Shown piece by piece: positions 20,916-33,686 of a stretch of DNA of 64,000 nt (position 1 is the first letter of the stretch; every line of letters starts with the position of its first letter). Under the pieces are notes generated by a model. The model had not been told where the DNA came from, made no database searches, and saw only the letters and a program-made list of their open reading frames with translations. This stretch comes from Chamaecrista fasciculata (Eukaryota > Streptophyta > Magnoliopsida > Fabales > Fabaceae), in the NCBI GenBank assembly GCA_003254925.1, contig QANZ01011708.1, positions 1 through 64,000 on the forward strand, read 5' to 3'. The translations under genes and the position numbers were made by a program.

Positions 20916-23025
20916 TGTTGGGAATTCTAGGCGCCTAACGCAGCGGAAGCAAATATAAAATTAAAAATAAAACACGCCAGGTCCTAAAATTCCCGAACGG
21001 ATCCGCTAGCAGAATTTAAAACTTTTAAGATAGTGGTATACCTCACGAGTTTCAATCGGTTGGTTGAACAAGGCGTGTGCAAGGAGCCCACTCTGAGCGT
21101 TCTCCCTCTGCCGGTGATCCACACGAACAGTTTCTCGGGCACCAAGGTGCTAGCCTTCTGTTCTTTTCTCCAAAAGAACCAGGGACCAATCTACAGTGTA
21201 TTTGAACTCAAGAACTCCTTCTTGATTCAAACTCCAGAAGTGGCGCAATGGAGAATTCCCCACAAGAACTCCTTCTTGTCTTTCCTTCTCTCAAAAACCC
21301 TAATTTTGGTAACCTCAAATCGAATTTCCTAACTCCTAAGGCAAAGTCGATTTTTCCCTCTCAACTCTTGAGAACCAAAATTTTCCTCACTTGGAAGCTA
21401 GGGTTTTGAAGGAGTCGATTTTTATCTCTCTCAACAAGGAGGATTAAAATTGCACAAATGAATTCTCACTCTTATGCCCATAGGCGCCTAGCACCTTAGG
21501 AATATATATATATAATTATATTTACAGCATTATTATAAATCTAAATTATAATAATATGGCTTCATGAATTGAATTTCAAATTTAAATATTACCATAATAT
21601 TTAATTTAAATTCAAATCGTAATCTTAGGGAATCAAATGGAAGATCAAATCTTCCCATGGGACCCACCTAAGGAGGCTCCATATGCCTCTAAAATTTCTT
21701 TGGAATTTTATAAATCAAAAACCTTCCTAACTCTTAGGAAGTCATGATTCTCCAAAGATCCTGATTTGAGATCTTATCAAATCTATTTGAATTCAAATCT
21801 TTTGAAATCTCCACCAAATCTTTTGAATTCAAATTCATGAATTAAATTAATAAAACAATTTTATTAATCTAAAATCATCAAAAGAGGCGCCACCCTCATG
21901 CTCCAATATTAGGGAATTTTATAATTCAATAATTTCCTAACTCTTAGGAACCTTATCTGAATTATTTTTCCTTAATATTTTAATTGTAAATAATTAATCC
22001 CCATTAATCATTTAAAAATTATTATATTTAAATTTGTCCCACAAATTTAAATACTTCACAACTGTAGATCAATTAAGACAAGACCTAATGTCCCAGACAT
22101 TTCCTTTGTGTCTTAAATAGTGCCACCGGAGTGACCCACGAATTAACCCTAATTCCTGTCCCTTTTAAACGGTGTCCTGTTCCTGCTCATGTGTGACCCA
22201 GCAGGCCCCACGTGAAGTTAGCAGCAAGTCATCTCCATGACCTACAAGTCGTGAGCGGACTCTAGCAAGCCATCACGACTACCCAAAACACGTGAGTTAT
22301 CGGTTTTTTTACCAAAACCGACATAACCTTAGTACCACCTTGTCAAAGACCCTATTTTCACACGATATCTTGGTCATGGATTAGGCACATGAAAGTCATC
22401 CATAATCCAAACCTCAACTTTCTCGATATCTTGAGTAAGTCCCAAATCCCAGCGTGGCCACGCATTTCCTGGACAGACTCATCGAGGGCGCCAGTTAGAT
22501 ATCTCTCATGTTAATGAGGGACAAAATCCCATCTTGGCTAATCCACATTCCTCAGCACGACAATCAACCAGACCCGTACTTAGCCCTTATGGTTACCCTG
22601 TTACGGGCAACGTTAGACTAAGCCAAAGTCTGACAACTGCAACGCCGGAATAACGATGACCTTAGGTCTAAGGCGTCGTGACAGGTGTACAGGAGAGGCA
22701 AGCTAATGACTAAACCCATGCAGGACTCTCCGGGTCATGTCCAGCAACTCGTAACCCCTTACATAATTGCACCATGACTCTCGTACCAGCATCTAGTGCA
22801 TGCATCTCTATGCACCGAGGTCATGCTGGTCTTAGTTCATTTCAAGTTCCCACTTGAATGAGCGACCAGGGACAAATTTAGATTAATTATCTCATAATTA
22901 ATCAAGGACTGTTATCATAGTAAACATGCTAATAATATGATAACCATTAATTTATCTCCATAAATTAATCAATATGTTCAAAACATATTTATAAAATGAT
23001 TGGCCCTAGGGCACAATCTCCAACA
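20916..23025 (-). repeat. Copia LTR, reverse (2110 bp)
   Basis: On the plus strand it reads from TGTTGGGAATTCTAGG to CTCCAACA, that is, an LTR in minus orientation. It is followed on its inner side by GACTCCCACTTGC, the complement of the family's polypurine tract, so it is a 3' LTR. A GTTAC 5-mer precedes it, but no matching duplication was found on the other side. Confidence 0.92.
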
Positions 23026-23396
23026 GACTCCCACTTGCACTAGGTACAATCATTAATCAAATTGTTCCTACACTAGGAACATCCATTAATGTGTCTAGTC
23101 TCCATCTGACATTACATGACGCTTCATGTAAGACCTGTGCTAGGGATCTCCATATGACATTAATGTTCCTAACATTGTCATAAGAGGATCGGCAACATCA
23201 TCCTCGTCTGTTACCTTACATATCTTTTTATCACCATCTCTAGGTGATCATGTCTGAGTGTATATATGTGCATACATATATCACTGTCGGAACATCAGTG
23301 GGGATCCAATCCCATTTGGTGTCTTGCTGTCTCCACAGGGTGACCACCAATCACAGCTCAGACACTAGTTTTACGGTCTGCGTCTCCACGCGACCA
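23026..23396 (-). pseudogene. Copia 3' internal end, reverse (left arm of palindrome)
   Basis: This is the segment between RNase H and 3' LTR of the non-autonomous subfamily, in minus orientation. It matches 29970-30333 (for example the complement of GTCGCGTGGAGACGCAG at 23378-23394). It stops at this motif, and the facing copy starts there. No gene can be read. Confidence 0.75.
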
Positions 23397-23728
23397 GGGT
23401 TAGTCGCGTAGAGACGCAGACTGTAAAACTAGTGTCTGAAGTACACTTGGTGGTCACCCTGTAGAGACAGGAAGACACCAAATGGGAAGGAGTTCCCCAC
23501 TGATGTTCCGACAGTGATAAGCATTCAGACAGGATCACCTAGAGATGGTGATATTAAGATATGGAAAGGTAGCAGTCGAGCATGTTTTGCCAAATCCTCT
23601 GAAAGAAACCCCAGCACAGGTCTTACATAAGTATTATGTAATGTCAAGTGGGAATTAGACACATTAATGGATGTTCCTAGGAGTAGGAACAGTTTGATTA
23701 ATGATTGTACCTAGTGCAAGTGGGAGTT
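23397..23728 (+). pseudogene. Copia 3' internal end, forward (right arm of palindrome)
   Basis: The forward counterpart of 23026-23396. It starts at GGGTTAGTCGCG and ends with the polypurine tract AAGTGGGAGTT before the LTR at 23729. It is closer in wording to the reverse element at 51317-51660 than to its left neighbour, so the two arms come from different subfamilies. Confidence 0.72.
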
Positions 23729-26046
23729 TGATGGAGATTGTGCCCTAGGGCCAATCATTTTATAAATATGTTGTGAACATATTAATTAATTTATAGAGAT
23801 AAATTAATGGTTATCATATTATTAGCATATTTACTATGATAATAGTCCGTGATTAATTATAGGATAATTAATCTAAACTATCCATGGTCGCTCATTCAAG
23901 TGGGAACTTGAAATGAACCAAGACCAGCATGACCTCGGTGCATAGAGATGCATGCACTAGATGCTGATACGAGAGTCATGGTGCAATTACGTAAGGGGGG
24001 GGGGGTTACGAGTTGCTGGACCGACCCGGAGAGTCCTGCATGGGTTTTAGTCATTAGCTAGTCTCTCCTGTACACCTGTCACGATGCCCTTAGACCTGAG
24101 GTCTTCATTATTCCGGCGTTGTAGTTGTCAGACTTTGGCTTAGTCTAACGTTACCCGTAGCAGGGTAGCTATAAGGGCTAAGTACGGGTTTGGTTGATTA
24201 CCGTGCTGAGGAATGTGGTTGACCAAGATGGAATTTTGTCCCTCATAGAGATGAGAGATGTCTAACTGGGCCCCTCGATGAGTCTGTCCAAGGAATGTGT
24301 GGCCACATTGGAAATTGGGACTTACTCAAGGAATCGAGAAAGTTGAGGTTTGGATTTTGGATGACCTTCCCATGCCTGATCCATAACCAAAATATCGTAG
24401 GACAAAAAGGGATCTAGACAAGGTGGTACTGAGGTTAAGTCGTTTCGGCGATAAACGATAACTCACGTGTTTTGGGTAGTCGTGATGGCTTGCTAGAGTC
24501 CGCTCTCGATTTGTAAGTCATAAAGATGACTTGCTGCCAACTTCACGTGGGGCCTGCTGGGTCACACACGAGCAGGATCAAGATGCCACATCGGGACACG
24601 AATTAGGGTTAATTCGTGGGTCACATTGGTGACACCGTTTAAGACATAATTGACTGTCTGGGACAGGAAATATTGTCTTAAATAAATATCTACAGATATA
24701 TGATATTTAGATTTGTGGGACAAATATATATATATATATATATATGATAATTGTTAAATAGATAATTGGATTATGCTATTTACAATTATATTCCTATTTA
24801 TAATATTAGGAATAAATAAATTAGATAAGTTTCCTAAAAGTTAGGAAATTATTGATTTATTAAATTCACTAATATTAGGAAAAATGGGGATGGAGGTTGG
24901 CGCCTCTTATTAGCCTATTTTAATTAATAGAAATGTTTTATTAATTAAAAGTCATGGCTTGAGATTTGAAATTCAAATAGATTTGATCTAGATTTCAAAT
25001 GATTGGATTAAATATATTAAGGTAATATTTTAATTCAAAAATATATATATATATGGGGAAGTCGAATTTTAGGTCTAAGTTGGATTTAAATATTAGTGTA
25101 ATATTTTAATTCAATAAAGACTAGAATTCAAAATTTAAAAGATTGACTAAAGATATTATGGTAATATCTTAAATCAATATTGTTGGAAAATAACAAATTA
25201 GTTATAACTACCTAAGAGTTAGGTTTGTTATTTTGATTTATTAAATTCCAACAAATTGGGCTAGGACTTGGCGCATGGGTGAGAATCTTTTGGGAAGATT
25301 TGATCTTCCAATTTGATTCTCCAAGATTGCATTTGAATTCAAATTATAATATTAAGGTAATATTATAATTAGGAATTCAAGTCCTAAAATTATGATATTA
25401 TTGTAATCTCATAATTTAATAATTTGATAATCATATAATTTAGGGATTCCCTAATTATAATTATCAAAACCTCAAACCCTATATATACATAGCTAAAGTC
25501 GACTTTCCCTAAGCCTCATGATACTTGGGAATTTCGACTTTTCCTAGCTAATTCACAAGAGCAAAAATCGTTTTTGGGTTTTGGTGAAGAGAGAGAGAAA
25601 ACACAACCCTAGTTTTCCTAGAGAGAGAAAGTGGCGCAAACCTAAAAGGAGTTTTAGGGTTTGTGACAAGGTTGTGTGAGATCAAGAATTTGATTCTTGA
25701 TCATAGGCGCCACCTGTTCTTGGGAATTCAAGAATTGTTCTTGAATTCAAGAACACAGCAGATAAGGTCCCTGGTTCACTTGGAGAAGTGAAGGAGGCTA
25801 GCACCTAGGCATCTCCAAAACTGTTCGTGTGGATCACCGGCGGAGGGAGCACACTCGGAGTGGACTCCTCAGCATCGTAGACACAAAAGTTGCCGATTGA
25901 TTTGGGTAAAATTCTAGTCCTTTTACTGATACAGATCCATATAGCGGATCCTTGGGAAGAAATCACTATGTGCATATTCTAGTTTTGTTTAATTTTTAAA
26001 TTTATACCTGTTTCCGCTGCGTTGTGTGCCTGGTGATTTCCCAACA
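23729..26046 (+). repeat. Copia LTR, TGATGG subfamily (2318 bp)
   Basis: Begins TGATGGAGATTG and ends GATTTCCCAACA. The start differs from TGTTGG in the other forward LTRs but agrees with the reverse LTRs at 48893 and 54438. It has a G run (24000-24005 area) and AT microsatellites (24724-24745, 25040-25056). On its right, leader sequence begins 600-700 bp in, with the primer site missing. Confidence 0.9.
24724..24745. repeat. AT microsatellite in a copia LTR
   Basis: About eleven AT units inside the LTR 23729-26046. A similar run sits at the same place in the reverse LTR (50314-50332), so it is a variable site of this subfamily. Confidence 0.8.
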
Positions 26047-26711
26047 TGTGATACATGGGGTGATAAACATGTGGCATGACTCGTTTAATTTTAAAAGGAG
26101 TTTTAAAGTTAAACTATAAAACGGAACCTTTTTAAATTCAAACCCTTTTAGAAAATCTTAAGTTTTAATGCCGTCAATAAAACACCCTGTTGAAATCTCG
26201 TTCATCGTAGAGCGGTGATCGCCCTCCGCGACACGTATCTAACTTGACCTTGAGGAGACACGAGTGAATGGGAGTTTCAATACGATGCCTATTGAAATCT
26301 AGGTTCATTAAATGCGGTGATCGCCCTCCGCGACACGTGTTTAGTGGGGCCTTGATGATATAGGGTTGGGCTTCGGCCTTGTCGTTTGGGCCTAGCCATT
26401 CACAAGTTTTATTGTGTGACTTAATGGGGTTATCAAAACAGTTTTGGACCTCAAGGCATTAGATGGGATAAACATGCCATAATAAGTATCATATGATGAT
26501 ACAGTCCCATAAAGATCTAAGAGTCACATAGGATGTGATTGGTAAAGAGTTACCTACCTATATAACCAAAGGGTGCATGATCGCCCTCCGCGACGGTAAA
26601 CTTTGGTGAAATATGGGTCTTAGCCACCAATAATAAATTTTACTGGGTTTTATAAAATGGTGGATAGATTCCTGCTATTTAAAACTTTTCATATCTTAAG
26701 TTGTAGAATCA
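26047..26711 (+). other. Copia leader, truncated at its 5' side
   Basis: It corresponds to 8229-8898 of the first element. The primer site and the first 870 bp are absent. It carries the three leader motifs (26212-26240, 26314-26340, 26574-26600), each with TGATCGCCCTCCGCGAC. No gene. Confidence 0.75.
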
Positions 26712-29700
26712 ATGGCAACAAATAATAGTTCATCACTATCACTACGATCTATCCTTGAGAAGGACAAGTTGTCTAGGACAAAATTCCTTAACTGGTATTG
26801 TAATTTGAGAATTGTTCTCAACCCAACGTAGGATGCTGCTGACTTCCTCGACTGGTTTTGTAATTTGAGATTTGTTCTCACCCAACAAAGGAAATTTTAT
26901 GTCCTAGAAGTCCCTCCCCTGAAAAGCATGCCAAGGACGCTCCAAGAGCTCAAGGAACTGCTTGGAGAAGCACTTCAATGACTCTATGGACGTTGCTTGC
27001 CTGATGCTAGCCACAATAGTTCAAGGAGTTGAACAAGGGAATATTGTCGGCTGTTGAGATGGTCACACATCTCAAGGAAACGTTCCAAAATCAGGGGAAA
27101 GGGAAGGGCAAAGGAAAGAGGAAAGGAGACGCCGAGTTTGGTGGGACCAAGCCAGCGGCTGAGCCTGACCCACTACCTACCAAGAAGGCAAGGCTTTCAA
27201 AGGATGGAATTTGCCTTTTGAGAAATTGCAAATTGTATTTGGAAGATCAAATAAATAAAAGGAGAGATAAGATCTCTACTTCTGGTATCTTCGTTATAGA
27301 CGTTCACTTGTCTACTATAACCGCTTGCGTATTAGATACAACATGTGGTTTTCACATTTGATGTGAAGGGTCTTAAAGACAGTAGAAAGCTGGACAAAAG
27401 CGAGATGGACCTACGAGTGGGCAATAGAGCAAGGGTTGCTGCTGTTGCTGTAGGAACATGCGAGCTTGTTTTGCCCTCTAGGCTTATCTTATTGTTATCA
27501 TGTACCTTCTTTAAGGTTCAAACAATGCTTCTCTTTCTTATTTGATAAGGAAGGTTTTGCATGTGTTAACTAAAAGGAATGGTGTTCAATTTATAAAGAT
27601 GATGTTTATTTGCTTATGTGATCTGCGAGATAAGCATTGCATCTTGAAACTTGAATGTTGACACGATAACAATATCTATAACACCGATACGAAAAGGATT
27701 GAGATTAGCGAATCTAATCCTATATACCTTTGGCATTGTCGTTTAGGCCATATAAACGAGAAACGCCTAGAGAAGCTCCATAGAGATGGACTTCTAAGAT
27801 CGTTTGATTTTGAATCATATGATGCTTGCGAATCTTGTTTACTTGGAAAAACGACAAAGGTGCTTTTCACTGGCCACAGTGAGAGGGCATCGAACTTATT
27901 GGGGATCATACATAGTGATGTATGTGGACCCATGAGTACCCAAGTTGAAGGTAGTTACTCTTACTAATTGCTTCAATAGTTTTGACTTGGGCTACCTATT
28001 AAAGCATAAGTCGGAGTCTTTTGAAATAGAGATTTCAAAGTGAAGTAGAGAACTAACTTGACAAGAAAATCAAAGTCTTTTGATCTGATCGAGAAGACGA
28101 GTATTTGAGTCAAGAATTTGTTGATCATTTTAGAAGCTGTGAGATGGTCTCACGACTTGCCCCTTCTGAAACCCCATGGGGATGGAGTTTCCGAGAGGAG
28201 GAATCGAACTCTATTTGATATGGTTCGATCTATGATGAGTCAAACTGATCTTCCGCGATCCTTTTGGGGATATGCTTTAGAAGCTGCCGCGTTCATACTT
28301 AACCGTGTTCCGTCTAAGGCAGTTGAGAAGACACCGTATGAGATATGGATGGGAAGAGTCCCATAGTGTCTTATCACAAATTTGGGTAAGAAGTTTACGT
28401 TAAGCAAACGATAAACTATCTCCCAAAAGGTGCTTGTAGGGTACCCCAAGGAAACGAGGGGATACTATGTTTACTGCCCATCTGACAACAAAATGTTTGT
28501 AGTCAGAAGTCGATCTTCTTAGAGAAGGATCTTGTTTCCAAAAGAAACAGTGGGAGTAAGGTAGATCTTGAAGGAGTTCAAGATGCACAAAGCACTTCAG
28601 AGGCACAGACGACAACTAGAGAAGAACCACAAGGTGTTGTGGAAGCTCCTCTAATAACACAAGGACAACGAGGTTCTGATAGAACACGTTCTCAACCTCA
28701 AAGATATGGATCTTTGGTCATTGAGAACAGGGATGTGTTGCTCATGGAGCATGGTGTGCTCACCACCTATCAAAAGGCCATCGTAAATCCCAACTCTGAG
28801 AAATGGGTTGAAGCCATGAAGGCTAAAGATATAGTACATGTATGACCACAAGGTATGGACCTTGGTCGCTTCATCCGAAGGGGTAAAACCCATAGGGTGC
28901 AAGTGGGTTTTCAAGGAGAAAACAGACATGGATGGCAATGTCAACGTCTTCAAGGCTAGGCTAGTTGCAAATGGTTTTATGCAACATCATGGTATTGACT
29001 ATGACGAAACCTTTTCCCCTGTTGCAATGGCCAAGGCCATTAGGATCCTGCTTGCCATAGACGCATATTATGACTATGAGATACGGCAAATGGATGTCAA
29101 AACAGCCTGGAAGGCTGCCCGAGGATGTGTACGACACAACCTGAGGGGTTTGAATGTCCTGAGGAACCAGTAAAGGAGTGCAAGCTTTGCAAATCCATTT
29201 ATGGATTGAAGCAAGCATCACGGAGTTGGAATCATCGTTTTGATGAGGTAGTCAAAGGGGTTTGGCTTCTTAACAAAACGATGACGAGCCTTGTGTTTAT
29301 AAGAAGGTTAGTGGGAGCACAATTGTGTTCTTGGTGCTATATGTCAATGACATATTGCTCATTGGAAATAATATTCCAACCTTAAAGATTGTGAATCTTG
29401 GTTGTGAAAATTGTTTTCAATGAAGGACTGAGAAGCTGCCTATATTCTAGGCATTAAGATCTATAGAGATAGATCTTGTAGGCTTCTTGGTTAGAGTCAG
29501 AGTACATGCTTGGATGAGTTACTGTAGGGGTTCAGTATGCAAGACTCCAAGAGGGATTCATGGCGATGAATCAAGGATTGACCCTGAGCAAGAAACAGTG
29601 TCCAAAGACACGTGTTAAGCGAGGGCGCATGATAATGGCATCCCTTATGCTTTGGCAATAGGATCCGTCATGCTATGTACTCAACCCGATGTGTCGTTTG

Positions 29701-30333
29701 CCCTGAACATGACAAGTCGTTTCCAACGAAACCCTGGTGAGTATCATTGGACCGCTGTCATAAGCATCCTTAAGTACCTAGGAAGAACTAAGGATAAATT
29801 CTTGGTTTATGATGGAATTAATGTGTAGGGGGTTACACAGGTGCCCGTTTTCCAAAACCTACCAAGATGTATCTAAATCGCAGTATGGATACGTGTTTCT
29901 CCTGAACGGTAGCATCGTGAGTTGGAAAGAGTTTCCAAGCGGAGCACGATTGCTGATTCTACATCAAAGGGTTGGTCGCGTGGAGACGCAGACCGTAAAA
30001 CTAGTGTCTGAGGTGTGATGGTGGTCACCCTGTGGAGACAGGAAGACACCAAATGGGATTGGATCCCCACTGATGTTCCGACAGTGATATATATATATGC
30101 ACTCAGGCATGATCACCTAGCGATGGTGATATCAAGATATGATAAGGTAGCAGACGAGGATGATGTTGCCGATCCTCTTATGACAATGTTAGGAACAATA
30201 ATGTCATATGAAACCCCAGCACAGGTCTTACATGAAGAGTCATGTAATGTCAGATGGAGATTAGACACATTAATGGATGTTCCTAGAGTAGGAACAGTTG
30301 GGTTAATGATTGTACCTAGTGCAAGTGGGAGTC
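26712..30333 (+). pseudogene. Degenerate copia gag-pol, copy 2 of the non-autonomous subfamily
   Basis: It starts ATGGCAACAAAT and shares the lesions of copy 1: the partial gag duplication (26785-26885), the gag deletion at about 27085-27100, protease marked by VLDTTCGFHI, and YVND at 29339-29350 in place of the RT active site. The RNase H part ends near 29970 and is followed by the GTCGCGTGGAGACGCAG segment. Readable pieces include the Lys/Gly-rich gag stretch (27029-27361) and RT (28838-29173, GCKWVFKEKTDMDG). It has many private stops as well. Confidence 0.86.
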
Positions 30334-32436
30334 TGTTGGAGATTGTGCCCTAGGGCCAATCATTTTATAAATATGTTGTGAACATATTAATTAATTTATG
30401 GAGATAAATTAATGGTTATCATATTATCAGCATGTTTACTATGATAACAGTCTGTGATTAATTATGAGATAATTAATCTAAACTGTCTCTGGTCACTCAT
30501 TCAAGTGGGAACTTGAAATGAACTAAGACCAGCATGACCTCGGTGCATAGAGATGCATGCACTAGATGCTGGTACGAGAGTCATGGTGCAATTACGTAAG
30601 GGGTTACGAGTTGCCGGACTGACCCGGAGGGTCCTGCATGGGTTTAGTCATCAGCTTGCCTCTCCATTACGCCTGTCACGACGCCTTAGACCTGAGGTCA
30701 TCATTATTCCGGCGTTGCAGTTGTCAGACTTTGGCCTAGTCTAACGTTGCCCGTAGCAGGGTAGCCATAAGGGCTAGGTACGGGTTTGGTTGATTGTCGT
30801 GCTGAGGAATGTGGATTGGCCAAAATGGGATTTTGTCCCTCGTTAAATGAGAGATATCTAATTGGCGCCCTCGATGAGTCTGTCTAGGAAAATGCGTGGC
30901 CACGCTGGGTTTTGGGACTTACTCAGGGAATCGAGAAAGTTGAGGTTTGGATTATGGATGACTTTCCTGTGCCTAATCCATGACCAAGATATCTTGTGAC
31001 AATAGGGTCTTTGACAAGGTGGTACTAAGGTTAAATCGATTTTGGTAACAAACAATAACTCACGTGTTTTGGGTAGTCGTGATGGCTTGCTAGAGTCCGC
31101 TCACGACTTGTAGGTCATGGGGATGACCTGCTGCCAACTTCACGTGGGGTTTGCTGGGTCACACACGAGCAGGATTAGAGCACCTTTTATAAGGGACACG
31201 AATTAGGGTAATTCGTGGGTCACTCTGATGGCCTAATTTAAGACACAGAGGAAATGTCTGGGACATTAGGTCTTGTCTTAAATTTTCTACAGTTTAAATA
31301 ATTGTTAAATGATTAATAGAGATTAATTATTTACAATTAAAATATTAGGGAAAAATAAATCAGATAAGGTTCCTAAAAGTTAGGAGATTATTGATTTATA
31401 AAATTCCCCAATATTAATATAGAGGGTGGCGCCTCTTATAAGATGATTTTAATTAATAGAAATGTTTTAATAATTTAAATCATGAGTTTGAATTTGAATT
31501 TGAAATTCAAGATTTGAATTAAGATATTGGGGTAATATTTTAATTCAATAAAGAATTTAAATTCAAAATTCAAAATCTGAATTAAAGATATTATGGTAAT
31601 ATTTTAATTCAAAAACATTGGGATAAAATAAATTGGTTATGACTTCCTCAAAGTTAGGAGTCATTTTTTATTTATAAAATTCCTTTAAATATGAAGGCAT
31701 AAGGCGCCTATCTAGTGGGACCCAAGGGAAGATTTGATCTGCCATTTGATTCTCCACGATATCAATTTGAATTTGAATTAAAATATTATGGTAATATTTT
31801 AATTAGATATTCAAGTCATAAAATATGATATTATTGTAATATCATGATTTTATAATTATAAAATTACCATAATTTTGGTAATTATATAAGCCTAAAGTCG
31901 CCTACCCCACACACAAGTGTGAAACCCTAATTCATTTAGCAATCATCTTCCTCCTTGTTGAGAGAGAGAGAAACTCGCCTTCCTCCTTGTAGAGAGAGAA
32001 GTTCGACTTTTCTCCTAAAGAGTTAGAGAGAGAAAGTCCATTGGCATTTAGGGTTTTTGAGAGAAGAAGAACAAAAGGAGTTTTGTTGCTGTCTTCTGCT
32101 CTGTTGCGCCACCTAGCTCTGAATTCAAAGAAGGAGTTCTTGAGTTCAACAACTGTAGATTCGATCCCTTGTTTCTATGGAGAAAGAAACAGAAGGCTAG
32201 CACCTTGTGTTTGGGAAACTGTTCGTGTGGATCACCGGCAGAGGAAGGACGTTGCAAACGGACTTCTCTAACTCGCCTAGTTCAACCATTCGATTGAAAG
32301 CTTGAGGTATAACACTTTTCGTATCTGGTTTTAAATTCAACTAGCGGATCTCCGGGGGGAAATCTTGGGCAGCGCATAAAAATTTTTGTTTACACTTTTG
32401 CTTCCGCTGCGTGTTTTGCTCCGGGATTTCCCAACA
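30334..32436 (+). repeat. Copia LTR shared by two internal regions (2103 bp)
   Basis: Begins TGTTGGAGATTG after the purine tract AAGTGGGAGTC and ends GATTTCCCAACA. It is the 3' LTR of the copy to its left and stands where the 5' LTR of the copy to its right should be. No target duplication separates the two, which fits LTR-LTR recombination between neighbouring copies. Confidence 0.92.
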
Positions 32437-33686
32437 GAAACATTATATCTCTTTCTTATTTGGATAAGGAAGGTTTTATTTGTTTGAATGGCAATGGAAG
32501 GTGTTCAATTTATAAGAATGATGTGTTATATGCTTATGGAGATTTGCATGATAACCACTATATCTTAAAATTGGAACAAAGACATAATAACGATATCTAT
32601 AACATTGATACTAAAAGGATTAAGGTTGGCGAACCTAATCCTACGTACCGTTGGCACTGTCGCTTGGGTCATATAAACGAGAGACACCTTGAGAAGCTCC
32701 ATAGAGATGGACTTCTAAGCTCATTTGATTTTGAATCATATGATGCTTGCGAATCATGTTTACTTGGCAAGATGACAAAGGCGCCTTTCACTGGTCAGAG
32801 TGAGAGGGCATCTGACTTATTGGGAATCATACATAGTGATGTATGTGGACCCATGATTATTCATGCCAGAGGAGGTTATTCCTACTTCATTACGTTCACT
32901 GACGACTTCAGTTGATATGGGTATATCTACTTAATGAAGCACAAGTCAGAGTCTTTTGAAATGTTCAAAAGATTTCAAAATGAAGTTGAGAACCAACATG
33001 ACAAGAAAATTAAGATCCTTCGATCTGATCGAGGAGGCGAATATTTGAGTCAAGAATTCACTGATCATCTTAGTAGTTGTGGAATAGTTTCACAACTGAC
33101 TCCTCCTGGAACACCACAGTGGAATGGTGTGTCTGAGAGGAGGAATCAAACTCTATTGGATATGGTTCGATCTATGATGAATCAGACCGATCTTCCGCCA
33201 TCCTTTTGGGGATATGCTTTAGAAGCTGCCGCGTTCACACTTAACCGTGTTCCGTCCAAGGCCATTGAGAAGACACCATATGAGATATGGAAAGGGAAGA
33301 GTCCCAATTTGTCTTACCTCAAGGTTTGGGGATGTGAGGTTTATGTTAAGCAACAGAGTAACGATAAACTGTCTCCCAAATCCCTCAAGTGTCTGTTTGT
33401 GGGATACCCTAAAGAAACAAAGGGGTATTACGTCTACTGCCCAACTGACAACAAAATGTTTCTGGTCAGGAGTGGATTCTTCTTAGAGAAGGATCTTGTT
33501 TCCAAAAGAAACAGTGGGAGTAAGATAGAGCTTGAAGAAGTTCAAGCTCCACAAGATACATCAGAGGCGCAGACGGAAACTGGAGAAGTTCCACAAGACG
33601 TTGTGGAAGCTCCTCCACAAACACAAGGACCACGAAGGTCTGATGAACACGTTTTCAGCCAGAGAGATACTATGGAATTCTCGTGA
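32437..33686 (+). pseudogene. Copia integrase region, two lesions
   Basis: The frame enters in mid-domain right after the LTR. It reads the pre-integrase zinc motif (WHCRLGH, then CESC), then the catalytic core: first Asp in IIHSDVCGP (codon at 32838), second Asp in LRSDRGGEY (33027) and Glu in NGVSERR (33135). The last two are 35 residues apart, as expected for a D,D-35-E integrase. After the core come NRVPSKAIEKTPYEIW and a glutamine-rich linker. Lesions are a TGA at 32913 (an Arg codon in the sister) and a one-base loss near 33642 that shifts the frame. Gag, protease, leader and primer site are missing. Confidence 0.88.

Noticed and set aside
23990-24010. G run of about ten bases
   Set aside because: A single-copy expansion of GTAAGGGG in an LTR, probably slippage or sequencing error; too short to argue for a structure.
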